Assembly (NCBI GenBank): GCA_902702965.1
Contig: CACRXP010000021.1
Location: 1,768,271 to 1,832,270, forward strand
Direction: 5' to 3'
DNA: 64,000 nucleotides
Origin: Spirometra erinaceieuropaei
Lineage: Eukaryota; Platyhelminthes; Cestoda; Diphyllobothriidea; Diphyllobothriidae
Shown here: positions 21,330 to 33,174 of the stretch, one piece after another
Layout of the letters: the number at the start of each line of letters is the position of its first letter
Numbering within the stretch: the first letter of the stretch is position 1
The notes under the pieces: model-generated
Database searches by the model: none
What the model was told of the DNA's origin: nothing
What the model saw: only the letters and a program-made list of their open reading frames with translations
Position numbers and translations under genes: made by a program

Positions 21330-21990
21330 GACGGTGGATAGGAAGAAAATGTCTTTCACTTTGCCATTTCGAGGAGACCCAGCCTGTGACCTTCTACAAT
21401 ATCGTCTAAACTTCGCTTTTGCACGCACGTACCCTGGCGATAGAAAAAGACTAATTTTCTCTAGTACCCCACTTCTCCGCCTTGGAGGCAAGGATAAGCT
21501 CCCGTTTCAGACCTCCTCAGTATGCGTTCACTTGCTCCTTCGGAGCAGGTCATATTTGTCGAAAAACAAGGCGCCAATCCAAGAGGATGCGACAGCACCA
21601 TCGTGCCAGGCAAAATCAAGGTGAAGAAAAGTCCATTTCTGGCGCCATTGTGGCTCACTTGGTTGACACCGGTCACCAGGTAAACGTCAACCAAGCATTT
21701 CCTGTCATCCATAAATTGCTGGCTAGGCACCCCAAGTCTCTACGTCAACGGACGCTTGCGACGGCGGAGGCAGTGGCCATACAACTAACGAATCCAGACT
21801 TGTGCTCGCAGAAGGCCTTCATTAATGCCCACCTATTACCCTGGTCAAAGCTGAATCATGAAAGTTCAGACCCGCACCATGGCCGAAACAGCGCCACAGC
21901 GACGAGAAATAAACAGAACTCAGTTAGACTACCCTACCTCTTCCCCTTCCCCCACCCCATACCTCTGACAGAAACTAGACTATAACTGTC
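21330..21990 (+). pseudogene. PLE C-terminal relic with GIY-YIG region
   Basis: It reads 'KKMSFTLPFRGDPACDLL', 'GKDKLPFQTSSVCV', and after a frameshift near 21540 'RKTRRQSKRMRQHHRAR' and 'GAIVAHLVDTGHQVNVNQAF'. These line up with 'KKRLFISVPFQGDAQSELL', 'GRTSRRLSKRMKEH' and 'SSILAHMKDIDHRVD' in the copy at 48154-48948. The GIY-type 'EYIG' is 'HIC' here. Confidence 0.7.
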
Positions 21991-22159
21991 CCGCTACCGT
22001 ACAAGTCTGAACACATTTACCCCAAGCTATGACTACTGTTCATAAGTTGTTTTTCTTCTCAAATTTCGCTGCTCTACCAAGACCTATATTAATGTACTGG
22101 CCTGATGTAGAATAACTGAAAACGGACGTTCGCCAAATTGAACTTCCTCAATACAAGAA

Positions 22160-22560
22160 GTGACCGTCAGACATTCAGAACAGTATAGCAGTTGTCTAGC
22201 GGAAAATCACCGTGAAGTGGTGGAATTCCGGCCGAAGTCTACAGGCATGGTGCCCAACAATTCATGGAAACGCCCATCTCCCTATTCCAGGGGATGTTGT
22301 GGCAAGGACACATCCCAGAATTCTTCAAGGACCGCACCATCCTGCTTATGCACAAGTCTATGGTGAGTCAGAAACACTGCGATAACCACAAAAGCATAAT
22401 CTCTCGTAGCACTTCGCGAAAATATCTGTGCTTCTGTTCTACTCAATTAATCCAGAAAAGTAATGCAAATTCTAGGAACACCGCAGACGAAGCCATGTTT
22501 GCGACTCTGCGAAAGCCCTCGACACAGTGAATGTGCACACGTAGAGGCCTCTCGAAGAGC
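22160..22560 (+). pseudogene. LINE reverse-transcriptase fragment (RTE/EEP-type relic)
   Basis: 'TPISLFQGMLWQGHIPEFFK' and 'CDNHKSIIS' match '[22 protein letters not shown]' and '[11 protein letters not shown]' of the LINE at 24.9-28.4 kb, in the N-terminal RT part. A PLE-end relic follows at 22650-22710. Confidence 0.65.
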
Positions 22561-22649
22561 GAACGTTTCCCATCGCCGGGCCGATCAGAGGGCATCGCGC
22601 CCAAATACATTGTCAATAGGAAGGAAAAGACGAATCCCGGGAAGCAGTC

Positions 22650-23309
22650 GTAAAGAAAGAGACACGATCTCTGGGACAAGAGTTTTATTCGCCCGACGTT
22701 TTGGATTCCCCATCCCGTACCACTGACAGAAACTAGACTATAATTACCCCGCTGCCCCACAAGACTGAACACATTTACTCCACGTTATGACTGTTGTTCA
22801 TTAGTTGTTCTACTTCTCAAACTTATATTAATGTACTGGTCTGATGAATAATCAGAAACTAAAGTTTGCCGATTTAAATTTCCTCAATATGTAAATGGGC
22901 ATTAGGCCAGAACTTAATCTGACTTATTTCTGAGTACATGACTATCCTCTTTTCAACTTTCTCAGCAATATCTGCCGGTAAGTTTTATACTGTTTGACCT
23001 GGGTTATTTATTTTATGTACTAAATCTAGTGAGAGTAACGTGACTTAATGTACAACCTTACGACTTAGGGTAAACTCGAAGGTAACTTCCAGTCATACTC
23101 GCGAGTACATGTCCTTACCCATGCTTGTGCAATAGGTTTTTATGGCAGCACACCCGTCACCGACTTTCACCGAAAAATGTGGAACCGTCACAGGCGTGCA
23201 TGGCGAATGAGCTTTTTTACAATAAAAAACAAACCTGCTGACTCCTTTCACGCACCCGTGGCAAAATAAAATCATGACTCATGAAAGCGGATGCACGCAC
23301 ATACACGAC
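22650..23309. other. PLE-end relic, then AT-rich spacer
   Basis: 22650-22710 has 'agagacacgatctctgggac', 'aagagttttattcgcccgac', a minus-oriented PLE terminal repeat without a complete hammerhead. 22715-22870 is a diverged direct copy of about 21955-22140. No gene is seen. Confidence 0.45.
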
Positions 23310-23740
23310 AGTCCGACCATCGGTTCCGACTTTGTTCACCGTGTGCTACAAAGCAAGCTGAAGCAGACAGGTGACTTGCTCGTGAGTTTGGTTATTGTGA
23401 TAGTAGACTTACGCAGCATCTACCGCGCTCTCCATTTCCTTTCCCCACCTAAGCCCGGTGTCACGACAGAGTTAAGAGGATCGAAGGCGAGGGGGAGACG
23501 GGGATGGACCCGCACCTAGACGTGTAACCACATCCCCTGGTCCACAACGTACACTCGGCCAGGAGTTTTCAACAGCAGCAACACCCCAACGGGGGTCAGA
23601 AGGACGACGATGATGACTGGGCAGCCATGCCCACAACCTGCATACCCAGCCGGCAGGAAACCAGGTGTCAGGTAACTGCCAGCGCATACCAGGCTGCGAT
23701 GGCCATGGTTCGCTGACACTGGCGTAGCACACGCTTTCAG
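23310..23740 (+). repeat. Interspersed repeat family C
   Basis: It contains 'ccgactttgttcaccgtgtg', 'gtagacttacgcagcatcta', 'ggagacggggatggacc', 'ggtccacaacgtacactcgg' and the end 'ggccatggttcgctgacac'. Confidence 0.65.
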
Positions 23741-23746
23741 AACTTG

Positions 23747-23754
<8 letters not shown>

Positions 23755-23787
<33 letters not shown>
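23755..23787. repeat. (CA)n microsatellite
   Basis: Sixteen CA units separate two tandem family-C copies. Confidence 0.95.
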
Positions 23788-23788
<1 letters not shown>

Positions 23789-24180
23789 CGACAGTTCGAC
23801 CGTCGATTTCGACGATGTCCACCGTGTGCCCCACAGACTGCATTGTTGGAGCAGGGACGGTGACTTACGCAGGGGTTTATAGTGTCAGTAGACTTGCGTA
23901 GCATCTACCTACACTCTCTCCTCCTCCCCCGTCTGAGCCCGGTATCAAGACAGAGTCAAGAAGACCGGAGACGAGAGAGGCCGCAGGTGGATGGCTCGGA
24001 AGTATCCTCACCTTGGCGTTCCACCACACCCCCTGGTCCACACAACAAATAACCAGGATTTCAACCAACACAACTGAGATTTGGAGGCTGGCACGAACGA
24101 AGCCGCACCTAGGCATGTCGCCAACACCTGGCTCGGATCCCACATTGTGATAGGAGTGCCATAAAGGCCACATTAAAATG
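23788..24180 (+). repeat. Interspersed repeat family C, second tandem copy
   Basis: It repeats the order 'gacagttcgaccgtcgattt', 'gtagacttgcgtagcatcta', 'gagaggccgcaggtggatgg' and 'cccctggtccacacaacaaa'. A diverged, shortened relation continues to about 24480. Confidence 0.6.
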
Positions 24181-24866
24181 AGCCATTGCAGCCTGACTCT
24201 CAGACCGCCTCCAATGAAGGAGGAGGTCCAAGGTATCCCGTCAGTTGGCAACCTTCCAAGCCACGGCTTTTAGCGCACCGTGATAGCTTCAAGCGCGTCA
24301 GATTGTTTATAGTGAGGAGGAGGTGCGCTGAGTCGTCGACCTCACTCTTCCTTCCCACTCCCACACCCCAGCCGCTGTCCGAGCCGGTCAGCAGACTGGA
24401 GTGGGGAATGGGCGCGGTGGCTGACATGGTCGACTGACCATGCCTGCGCGCGCCACAGCACGACCTGGCCCCCCATACACACACAAACACCAGGTTTTCA
24501 CACAACGGGTGTTGAACGGCGTGTCTCTCACTTGCGTAAGAGTGCCGTGAAAGGTGCTGTTTCAGCCCGTCCCCAGCCCACCGGCCCGCCACTACACACA
24601 ACACACACACAACGTGACGAACTGCGTGAACCCTGAACGGGCGTCAATCAGCAACCTTCCTATCCACGACGCTTGACGTGTCGGGATAGCCTCGGACTCA
24701 AGTCACCCGTGCAGCCGAGGCCGCATGAGGACCGAGTCGAGATGCACACTTCCCACTTGCGTGGGAGGTGGCAGTTGGGTGCATGTGGTGTGTGAGTGCT
24801 GATGCGTAGTGGTGATGGTGGAGGAGGGTATGGAGTGTGTGGATGTGTGGTGTAACCGGCGGTTGT

Positions 24867-25420
24867 CTACCGCAGGTCGTCGTGGATGCGCATGTGGCCG
24901 AATAGACCCATAAGATGCCTGAAAGTGCGAGGACAGTGTGGGCAGTTGAGTCGAGCTGGGTGGGTGTAGGTTGGTGCTCCGGGTACTGGTTCTCCAGTCT
25001 CTGTGCGATGGATTGGCAAGTGACCGATCAGGCCGATGCGTGAGGTGAATGTGCGTGGACAGTGTGGGCATGTGAAGGCGGCGGTGTCAGAGTCAGCTTG
25101 AGATGAGGCGGTGGCGGTAGTGGTGGCGCGGACGGATGGAGCGGGTGTGGGGTTTTGTAAGGTGGATGTGGTGGGTGTGTCGGAGTCGAGGTCAATTCCG
25201 CTTTCGTGGATGCGCATGTGGCTGAATAGGCCCAGGCGACGCCTGAAGGTGCGCGAGCAGTGTGAGCAGTGGAGGTGAGTGCGGTGGGTGTAAGTTGGTG
25301 CTCCATGCACTGGTTCGCCAGTCTCTGTGCGATGGATTCGCAAGTGACCGACCAGGCCGATGTGGGAGGTGAAGTTGCGGTCGCAGTGGGGGCAGATGTA
25401 GTCCAGATCCTCATCGCTGG
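24867..25420 (-). pseudogene. C-terminal C2H2 zinc-finger cluster of the LINE
   Basis: Four C-x2-C-x12-H-x3-H units: '[18 protein letters not shown]', '[18 protein letters not shown]', '[18 protein letters not shown]' and '[18 protein letters not shown]', joined by '[15 protein letters not shown]' linkers. They are in a different frame from the RT. The stop follows 'HDDLR'. Such fingers would bind nucleic acid, probably the element's own RNA or its target (inference). Confidence 0.8.
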
Positions 25421-25499
25421 AGTCGGGGGAGGTGGTGATGGTGTCTGTTGTTGCGCGCGGGACAGTCGCCTGAGCGGCCGCGTGGGAGCAGTGGGTGAG

Positions 25500-25665
25500 G
25501 ATGAGGGGAAGGAGGAGCAGAAGGAGGAGAAGAAGAAGAAGAAGAAGAAGAAGAAGAAGGAGGAGGAGGAGGAGGAGGAGGAGGAGGAGTAGGAGGAGGA
25601 AGAGGAGGAGGTGGTGGTGGTGGTGGTGGAGGAGGAGGGGGAGGAGGGAAGTGGTGGGTCAGAAG
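25500..25665 (+). repeat. (GAA/GGA/GGT)n microsatellite inside LINE
   Basis: Purine-rich triplets on the plus strand. On the minus strand they encode Ser/Phe/Pro/Thr runs. The RT frame and finger frame differ on either side, so length change here broke the ORF. Confidence 0.9.
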
Positions 25666-25743
25666 AATTATCAGAGCTAGTTGGCGGCGGAGGGGAGAAA
25701 GAAACGGGCGGGGAGACAATGGTTGGTGCAGTTCGAGAGGCAC

Positions 25744-27828
25744 AGTTGATCCGAAGTTGTCCAACAAGTCCGATTCGAGCCCGGAATGTCCGTTGACATA
25801 GAGGACACGTTGGAAGCGGTTGTGCGGCGGCGTTGCGTACTGGGGGAAGTTGGGATTTGCGGGCTTCGCGTTTCGCCTTGGCGGCAGCGATGCGATTGGT
25901 TTCGTAGATCGCAGAGCCTGTCTTCACTGTCCTCCTCCAGGTCGGTCGATCGAGTGCGAGCTCCTCCCAGTTGGTGGGGTTGATTTGCAGGCATTTCAGG
26001 GAGGACTTCATGGTATCCTTGTAACGGCGAATCTGGCCTCCTTGACGACGAGAACCCGTCGCGACGTCTCCGTAGAAGAGTCGTTTGGGTAGTCGCTCGT
26101 CGTCCATGCGCACCAGGTGGCCGCTCCAGCGCAGCTGCATTTGTCTCAGTATGACGTAGATGCTGACGATTCCCGTTCGTTTCAGCACATCAGTGTCGGG
26201 TATTCGATCCTGCCAGTTCAGCCTCAAGATGCGACGAAGACAACTGAGGTGGAAGTGGTTCAGTCGGCGTGCCTGCTTTGTGTACACCGTCCAAGTCTGC
26301 GCTCCGTACAGCAGCGTCGGCAGGATGACGGCCTTGTACATCTTTATTTTCGTGCTCATTTGAAGACCGTGGCGATTCCAAACTGTGCTTTGGAGGCGAC
26401 CGAAGGCTTGACTGGCTTTCGAGATCCTGTTGACGACTTCGTCGTCGATCTTGGTGTTGCGGGAGAGCGTGCAGCCCAGGTACGGGAAGTTCTCTACCAC
26501 TTGCAGTTGAGTCCCATTCACGTTGATTTGCGGCGCGTTGGGGGCTGTGGCTGAGTTGGGAGGCGGCTGATGCATCACCACCGTTTTCTGCGTGTTGATA
26601 ACCAGACCGAAGTTCTCGCAGGCGGCGGAGAATAGGCCCATGCTGCGTTGCATCTCCTCTTCCGAGGTGGTTTTCAGGGCGCCGTCGTCGGCGAAGAGAA
26701 GTTCGCGCACGGTGGTTGTGGATACGCGCGATTGGAAGTGCATCCGCCGTTGATTCAGGAGGTGACCGTCCGTCCTGTAGGCGATGCGGCTTCCAGGGCG
26801 TTCGTCGCAGTAAGCGTCCATCAGCATGGCAGAGAACATAAGACTGAAGAGGGTTGGTGCCGGCACGCATCCCTGCATCACTCCGTTGGTCACTGCGAAT
26901 GCCTCTGAGACAGCTCCGTTGTCTGTGACTCGCGCCATCATACCGTCGTGCAGCTGACGCACCATCTGAGTGAATCGCTCCGGACAGCCGAATTTCTGCA
27001 TGATCTTCCACAGTCCTTCACGATTCACCGTGCCGAAGGCTTTCGTCAGGTCCACGAAGGTAGAGTTCAGGTGGGTCCGCACCTCCTGACACTTCTCCTG
27101 AAGTTGACAGGCGACGGAGATCATGTCCGTGGTCCCACGATGTCGGCGGAAGTCGCATTGGCTCTCCGGCAGAAGGCCCTGTTCGAGGTGGTTATTGAGG
27201 CGGTTGAGAAGGATGCGAGCGAAGATCTTCCCGGCGATGTTCAGTAGGGAGATGCCGCGGTGGTTGTCGCAGACTTGGCGATTCCCTTTGCGCTTGTATA
27301 GGTGCACGATTGTTGCGTCCTTGAAATCTTGCGAGACTTCGCCTTGACGCCACATCTCCTGGAAGAGCGCAGTCGGGTGATCCATCAGTTGGGGACATCC
27401 ATGCTTGTAGACCTCAGCAGGGATTGCGTCCGATCCGGGTGCTTTCCCGCTGGAGAGCTGCTGCACGGCCCTGATGGTTTCCTGGAGAGAGGGCGGGAGG
27501 TCGAGGTCCACGTTGGTCTCCACCTGCGGCAGACGGGCGATAGCGGCATCGGAGATGACGGAAGGGCGGTTGAGGACGCCTCGGAAATGCTCGGCCCATC
27601 GCTGTAGAATTTGTGTCTTCTCAGTCAGGAGGGTACGGCCATCGGCGCTGAGGAGAGGAGCAGTGCCTTTCGTCGGCGGACCGTAGACAGCTTTGATCGC
27701 AGATAAGAAGTTCTTACATTCGTTACGGTCCGCGTGCCCTTGGATCTCCTCAGCTTTGCGAGCAGTCCATGCGTCCTGCATCTCGCGCAGTCGCTGCAGA
27801 AGGTGGCGGCGACTGCGGTAAAAGGGCA
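25744..27828 (-). pseudogene. Reverse transcriptase region of the LINE
   Basis: From '[18 protein letters not shown]' to '[18 protein letters not shown]'. RT landmarks in order: '[17 protein letters not shown]', '[20 protein letters not shown]', '[19 protein letters not shown]', catalytic 'LLFADDGAL', '[13 protein letters not shown]', '[10 protein letters not shown]' and the thumb-like '[19 protein letters not shown]'. The FADD box is intact. '[12 protein letters not shown]' has Gly where 'KAFDTV' is usual. The first finger-like box has lost both His. The frame stays open for most of the RT. Confidence 0.88.
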
Positions 27829-28139
27829 GCTCTGTTGTCTTCAGTGGGGTGGTCTACGTAGGCTTTGTGTAGGCAGTTCTTCCCAGAAAGCATAATTCTG
27901 ATGGCGGCGTCGTTGTCGTCGAACCAGTCCTGGTGTTGGCGGGGAGCGCGACCGAGGACGGCTAGCGCCGTCGACTGGACCGTGTCTCGCAGTTGGCACC
28001 AGCGGTTCTCCACGGAGGCGTTCTCGGCAGTGGCGGCGGCGTCGTCGGCGGCAGCGATAGGAAGGTTGTCTAATCGTTGAGCCAGCTCATTGCTGAAATG
28101 AAGATGGTGAGCGGGCAAAGACAACAAGGCAGTATTCAG
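27829..28139 (-). pseudogene. Linker between endonuclease and RT of the LINE
   Basis: It reads 'LLSLPAHHLHFSNELAQRL', 'RWCQLRDTVQSTALAVLG' and 'HQDWFDDNDAAIRIML', the usual link between EEP nuclease and RT in these elements. It is joined to the nuclease part by a TAG where Lys would fit, and to the RT by a one-base frameshift. Confidence 0.75.
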
Positions 28140-28397
28140 CTAACCTGGGGGTCGCTTACCTTGTGGTCTCCTGCAGCGCTCTAGGCGAATACGCATCTTC
28201 GAGATGACGAGGCTATGGTCGGTCCACCCGTCAGCAGCCGCGATCGCCTTCGTCACCAGCACGTCTCGCTGATCTCGCCTCCGGACGAGGACATAGTCCA
28301 GCAGGTGCCGCTGACGCGACCGAGGATGCCTCCAGGTGGCCTTCTCTCGCTCCGGGAGACAGAAGAAAAGGACGTAGAAAAGGACACAAGCACGCAC
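28140..28397 (-). pseudogene. C-terminal part of the LINE endonuclease
   Basis: 'EKATWRHPRSRQRHLLDYVL' and 'DGWTDHSLVISKMRIRLER' carry the EEP-family end motifs (the LDYV strand and the catalytic 'DH.L' His). Everything upstream is replaced by the (GAT)n tract and the gap. Confidence 0.8.
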
Positions 28398-28401
28398 TTT
28401 A

Positions 28402-28933
<532 letters not shown>

Positions 28934-29399
28934 CAAACTGGCCCTAAATGTGGCCAAACAGCAGAGCTAAAGAATAAGAATACGCAAACCAAACGGACCT
29001 CGATCGGTGACCTTTGAGGGGTTTTAGAATCACTACATGAGTTTGGAGGCATTAAGAGCAACTTGTAGAAGTCAGTTGGATTTTACGTGGCTGTCCTGGA
29101 GATTTCCTTCTAGGCAAAGAGCAGTTGATCGACCGTCTATAGCAAATATTCAGTAAACATAAAGTATAAGACAGGGGTAGGGTTACTACCAAGGACTGCC
29201 TACTATAGTTATCTACGTAGGCATTGTACGGTAGGGTTTTTGGTCGGAATACATTTTCGCCCTTTGACGGCTCATATCTCAGCAGGATGACATTCTTTGA
29301 GTTAGACCACCCCAAGGACGTGGTGTTGCTCCGCACTCTCTACACGTAACTCCTTAGTGAAAGGCAACAAATCTGTCTACAGTTAAGGCGATGCAGGAA
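28934..29399. other. Spacer, nothing recognised
   Basis: No shared repeat, coding motif or RNA structure recognised between the microsatellite and the next LINE relic. Confidence 0.35.
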
Positions 29400-29870
29400 G
29401 CGTCTTCCTATGCATATTCCCACCGTCCAAATTCCCATCATGTCCGCATCTCAGAGATGACGAGAGGACGGTCGGTCAACTGGACGGCACCAGCACGTCC
29501 CGCCTCCGTCTCGCCTCCGGACTAGGACTTAGCGCAACAGGTGTTAGCGTCGCGACTGAGGACGCATCCAGGTAGCCTCCTCTCGCATCGAGAGGCGTAA
29601 GAAGGTGTTCGGTAGGGTGAGCCGGTGTTCTGCGTAGGTTCGTAGGAGGAGCAGGCTATTGTCGCTGAAGCCACCGAGCCCATGGGGATCCAGCATTCCT
29701 CTCCAGACAGCACGGTCTGTGCCGATGCGGGCGTTGAAGTCACCAAGGACAGTCAGCTTATCAGCCTTTGACACAGACGTCAGGAGGGTCATGCGGAATT
29801 TGTTCCTCGCCTCGTCAGGGTTGGTCATCGGGTGGGTGCGTAGACGGCGACGGTGCCTCCTTTAGGCTCC
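29400..29870 (-). pseudogene. LINE endonuclease (EEP) relic
   Basis: '[14 protein letters not shown]' is the classic EEP 'GDFNA' box; '[20 protein letters not shown]' overlaps in homology with 'LPEREKATWRHPRSRQ' of the main LINE. This is therefore a second, 3'-truncated copy and not the missing N terminus of the first. Confidence 0.75.
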
Positions 29871-29902
29871 CGCTGTTCAGCCAAATCAATGACGGCACTA
29901 TG

Positions 29903-30178
29903 CTACGTCCATATCACTCTGACGGACATGGAAACTTTCTTTAAAGGCAGCATCAGGACGTTTCTATGAGATCCCATCCGTATTGCCTCTATTACCGCTT
30001 TTCCCGTAAGACCCGCTACATCGGTTACCTTTATCTGATCCAGGTCATATACTTTATCCTTGCCAAATATTTCTTCGCAGTAACTACTGTGCGCCTTCTG
30101 CAAACGATGGAGCCCATTATGTCTAGGGGGTCCATGAAATAGAAGTGAATACTTCGCGGTTTTCAGTGTTTGCGACAA
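29903..30178 (-). other. Open frame of unknown origin (91 codons)
   Basis: It reads 'DLDQIKVTDVAGLTGKAVIE' and 'AIRMGSHRNVLMLPLKKV'. The composition looks protein-like, but I cannot place the family. It may be part of another retroelement, since it directly abuts the LINE relic. Confidence 0.3.
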
Positions 30179-30179
30179 G

Positions 30180-31924
30180 TTTCGAAGAGAGGGATTTGTC
30201 TACTACATGCCTATAAAAACGTTTGAGAATTGAACATCTACACTTTGGATTCTTGGGTGTTCCTATTTTCGCAGAGGGCCTGCCTAAGCACGTGACGATG
30301 GTGGTGACTGCTGAATTCTAATGAATCCGTTTTCTGTTTTCGGTGTTATCAATCGGTTGCTCAAAAGGCTGCCTCTTGTAGTGTGTAATTAGCGAAAAAC
30401 TTTTGAACATAAGCAGTTCTTGAAGGTTTTTACGTAGGTAGAGCGGACTGATAAAAACAACTTTTCTGCACCAAACGAAAACAATTCTCTTCTTTTTTGG
30501 TTTAATCCCCATTTTACAGTAAAAAGACTCACAGAATGGGGATTTAAATTATAAAAACACTTTTCGAACGACTAAGACGCTGTCAACTTTTGTTGCAATT
30601 AGGTTTTTGCAGAATCTGAGTCCTGCAAAAAGCAGCTTATCACACAATCAAAATTTTGGACCGACACACGATGATGGATCTTCTTGCGGCTGTACAATTG
30701 AATAATTTTTTAGAAATTACGGCTGCGACAAAATAAAACTTTTTTATTGCCTTTGGTACTGCATTTAAGGCGCAAAATTCTGCATATTTACAGATTGAAA
30801 TTTTTTGCGGAAGAAAAGAAGTCTGACTTTAAGGCAATTTATGCAGTCATTCACATCTACTTTCGATGAAATCACGCTGACTGATTAATCGATTTTCAAA
30901 CTGACAAAACTTACTTTTGCAACGATTTTCCTTCTAGATCAATGCCTTTAATTGGAAAAGCAAACGCAAATATGCAGATACGGTCCCTGATAGCAATTAT
31001 CACAGACGATCTCCTGCATATCAGGTCACATCTACACTTTCCAAGAAATAACCCATAAATATACTAAACGGGAGATAAAAAGCACTTTTCATAGCTCATT
31101 GAGCGAAAACCTGAAATCTGATACTTCCAAGCTTCCCAAACCAATTAACTAAATTTTCACCATGACGTTGTATCAGTTCGATCACTTACCGTATTTTCGG
31201 GCTTGTAATTAACTTCGTTTTCCCTAAAAAGAAGCCACTTTGAGGTCTCCTGTTGTATTGTTCTCACTCGTTATCCCTCTTATGAAGCGACAGGAAGCAG
31301 CTGAAGAGCAGTCGCGAAATTTTTTGGCGCCAATAAATCCTGCTGTTCTTGCCTACTTCAGCTTCGTACCGGGGACAAAATGCTTCAAATTTTCAAAGTC
31401 TCCTGTTGTCTCAAGTACTTCGTATAGAAGGAAAGGGCTGGAAATATATGCGATATGCGAGTATTGTTTCTTTCCGAATGAAATCAATAGGGGGTTCTAG
31501 GAATGAGACTGTTTTTCGTTTGTATGCATAGTGGCATTAAACGGGAGCAGAGAGCAGCAGTGACTCTTGCCAGTTTTGGTCGGATGAGATTGTCAGCTGT
31601 GCAAATCAGACAGCGAGCGACGTTTCGTGATTAATTCTCTGACTGCCAGACTGGTAAAAGAAGAAAATTCATACACACATCCAGAAAACAGCACGAGATC
31701 CTATTGTCGACCTTCCGCTTTCGTGCCGAGTGCTTTGCGACTGCGTCATGAAGGACACGTCTACCAGCTCCTCGAATAATCGATATTTGCTCTTCGTCAA
31801 CTCGCAAGACGAGACTACAATTTCAAAACTAACCTCCTGCACACGTAATAGACACACTTGACACAGATCGATAATTTGACAAGTAGAACCGTCCTTTCGG
31901 CAATTTACAAGTAGAGGTTTCTGA
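30180..31924. other. AT-rich intergenic stretch, nothing recognised
   Basis: 1.7 kb without a recognisable repeat, coding frame or RNA gene. It is the largest unexplained stretch in the window. Confidence 0.4.
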
Positions 31925-32325
31925 TAGTTCGACCGTCGAGCTCGACGATGTCCACCGTGAGCTACAGAGCAGGGCGAAATAGGCATGGCGGCTTGCGCGT
32001 GAGTTTGTTTATAGTGGTAGTAGACTTGCGTAGCATCCGCCGCACTCACTCCTTCTCTCCCACCAGGACCCCGTGTCAAAACAGAGTCAAGAAGGCCGGA
32101 GGCAGGAGAGGGCACAGGTGGCTGGCGCGGCCGTACCTGCACCTAGGCGTACCACGTCACTCTCCGCCCCACAACAAACACCTGACCAAGATTTCGACCA
32201 GCAACAGCACAACAACGGATCGGAAAAAGGAGGATGGCTGGGCAAGCATGCGCACGACTTTTACACCCAACGGGAGCGCATGCCCATCTACCGGCAGGGA
32301 ACCGGTTACTTGAGATTTGCCAGCG
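31925..32325 (+). repeat. Interspersed repeat family C
   Basis: From 'agttcgaccgtcgagctcga' through 'gtagacttgcgtagcatccg', 'gtcaaaacagagtcaagaag' and 'gcgcccacaacaaacacctg'-type sequence to 'taccggcagggaacc'. It stops directly against the TA-flanked element at 32328. Confidence 0.6.
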
Positions 32326-32327
32326 TA

Positions 32328-33171
32328 CAGTGCGTTAACTAATTCGTGAAATGTGTCGAAATTTACGAATGATTGCCAATCACTCGCAAAACGACACCAT
32401 TTCATGAGTCCAATGTCTATGCTAAGTAAGTACAAGTTTAAAAGAATTAAAAAGATAAAAGAAATATTAAAGGCAGTGTTGCGTTGTTTAGAAATGCCGA
32501 TTTTCTTTTTAGAAAAGCGCAATATCCCGAAAACGTCAGAAATAGCCCTAATTTAGTGGACTTCGTTTTAAGATGCATAGAATGTATTCTCATACGAAAA
32601 ACGTAGTAAATATGAAGGTACAAATGAAATAACGTTAAATACTAGTCTTTCAGTGAAGTCTACATCTCAATATCGTTTAATAATTAGTCTGACCTAATAT
32701 ATGACGGTTTGTCAATTGCCTACATTCTGAGTGTAGATTCAAAAACAGTTTTCGAGGGAATCGTGTTATTCTTGACTCGTTTGAGTTAAATGAGATGGAG
32801 GTTCAACAAGAGAGACTGAATGTTGCTTGATTTCAGCGACGGGACGTCGTAGGAACGAAAGTTTTCATAAGGTGGCATGCTGTTAGACCAGTCGGTGCCT
32901 AATAAATTTGAAATGAAGCGACATGCGTGGTCTCAAGCGTACCATTTTGTGTTTGTAGAGAGAACTTTTCTTCTGTTAAATTAATTTACACTTCATTCGT
33001 TTTGCAATACGTTGAGTTACAGATCCGCCTCGAGACGTTGCTGAATACTTCATGAAAAAGACGTTTCATTGAAGGATGAGGATGAGCGAACGAAATGCGC
33101 AACGTTAATGACGTCCAGAAATCCTCACATCAGTTTCCGTTATCAAATTTCATGAGATAGATCACGTACTG
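32328..33171. mobile_element. TA-flanked element with fold-back family termini
   Basis: Left end CAGTGCGTTAACTAATTCGT and right end (reverse complement CAGTACGTGATCTATCTCAT), each flanked by TA. Both continue with GAAAT. The interior does not obviously fold back, so this may be a distinct subfamily or two end relics by chance 844 bp apart. Confidence 0.45.
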
Positions 33172-33174
33172 TAT

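Larger units (their letters stand above)
24700..28397 (-). mobile_element. Nearly full-length non-LTR retrotransposon (endonuclease-RT-C2H2)
   Basis: Order on the minus strand: C-terminal part of an exonuclease/endonuclease/phosphatase-type endonuclease (28397-28140), linker (28139-27830), reverse transcriptase (27828 to about 25830), a first zinc-finger-like box (25744-25810), a Ser/Pro/Thr-coding microsatellite (25500-25665), then four C2H2 fingers (25420-24867). The N-terminal endonuclease is lost at a GAT microsatellite and an assembly gap. I count one in-frame stop (28140-28142), one frameshift (about 27825) and one in the microsatellite. It is therefore a recent but inactive copy. RTE-like placement is an inference from the RT sequence. 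Confidence 0.85.

Noticed and set aside
25269..25796. Plus-strand frames of Lys/Glu/Arg/Trp runs
   Set aside because: These are the antisense of the LINE finger region and of the GAA/GGT microsatellite.
26190..27011. 273-codon minus-strand frame overlapping the LINE
   Set aside because: It is the RT sequence read in a shifted frame; the true frame carries the FADD motif.
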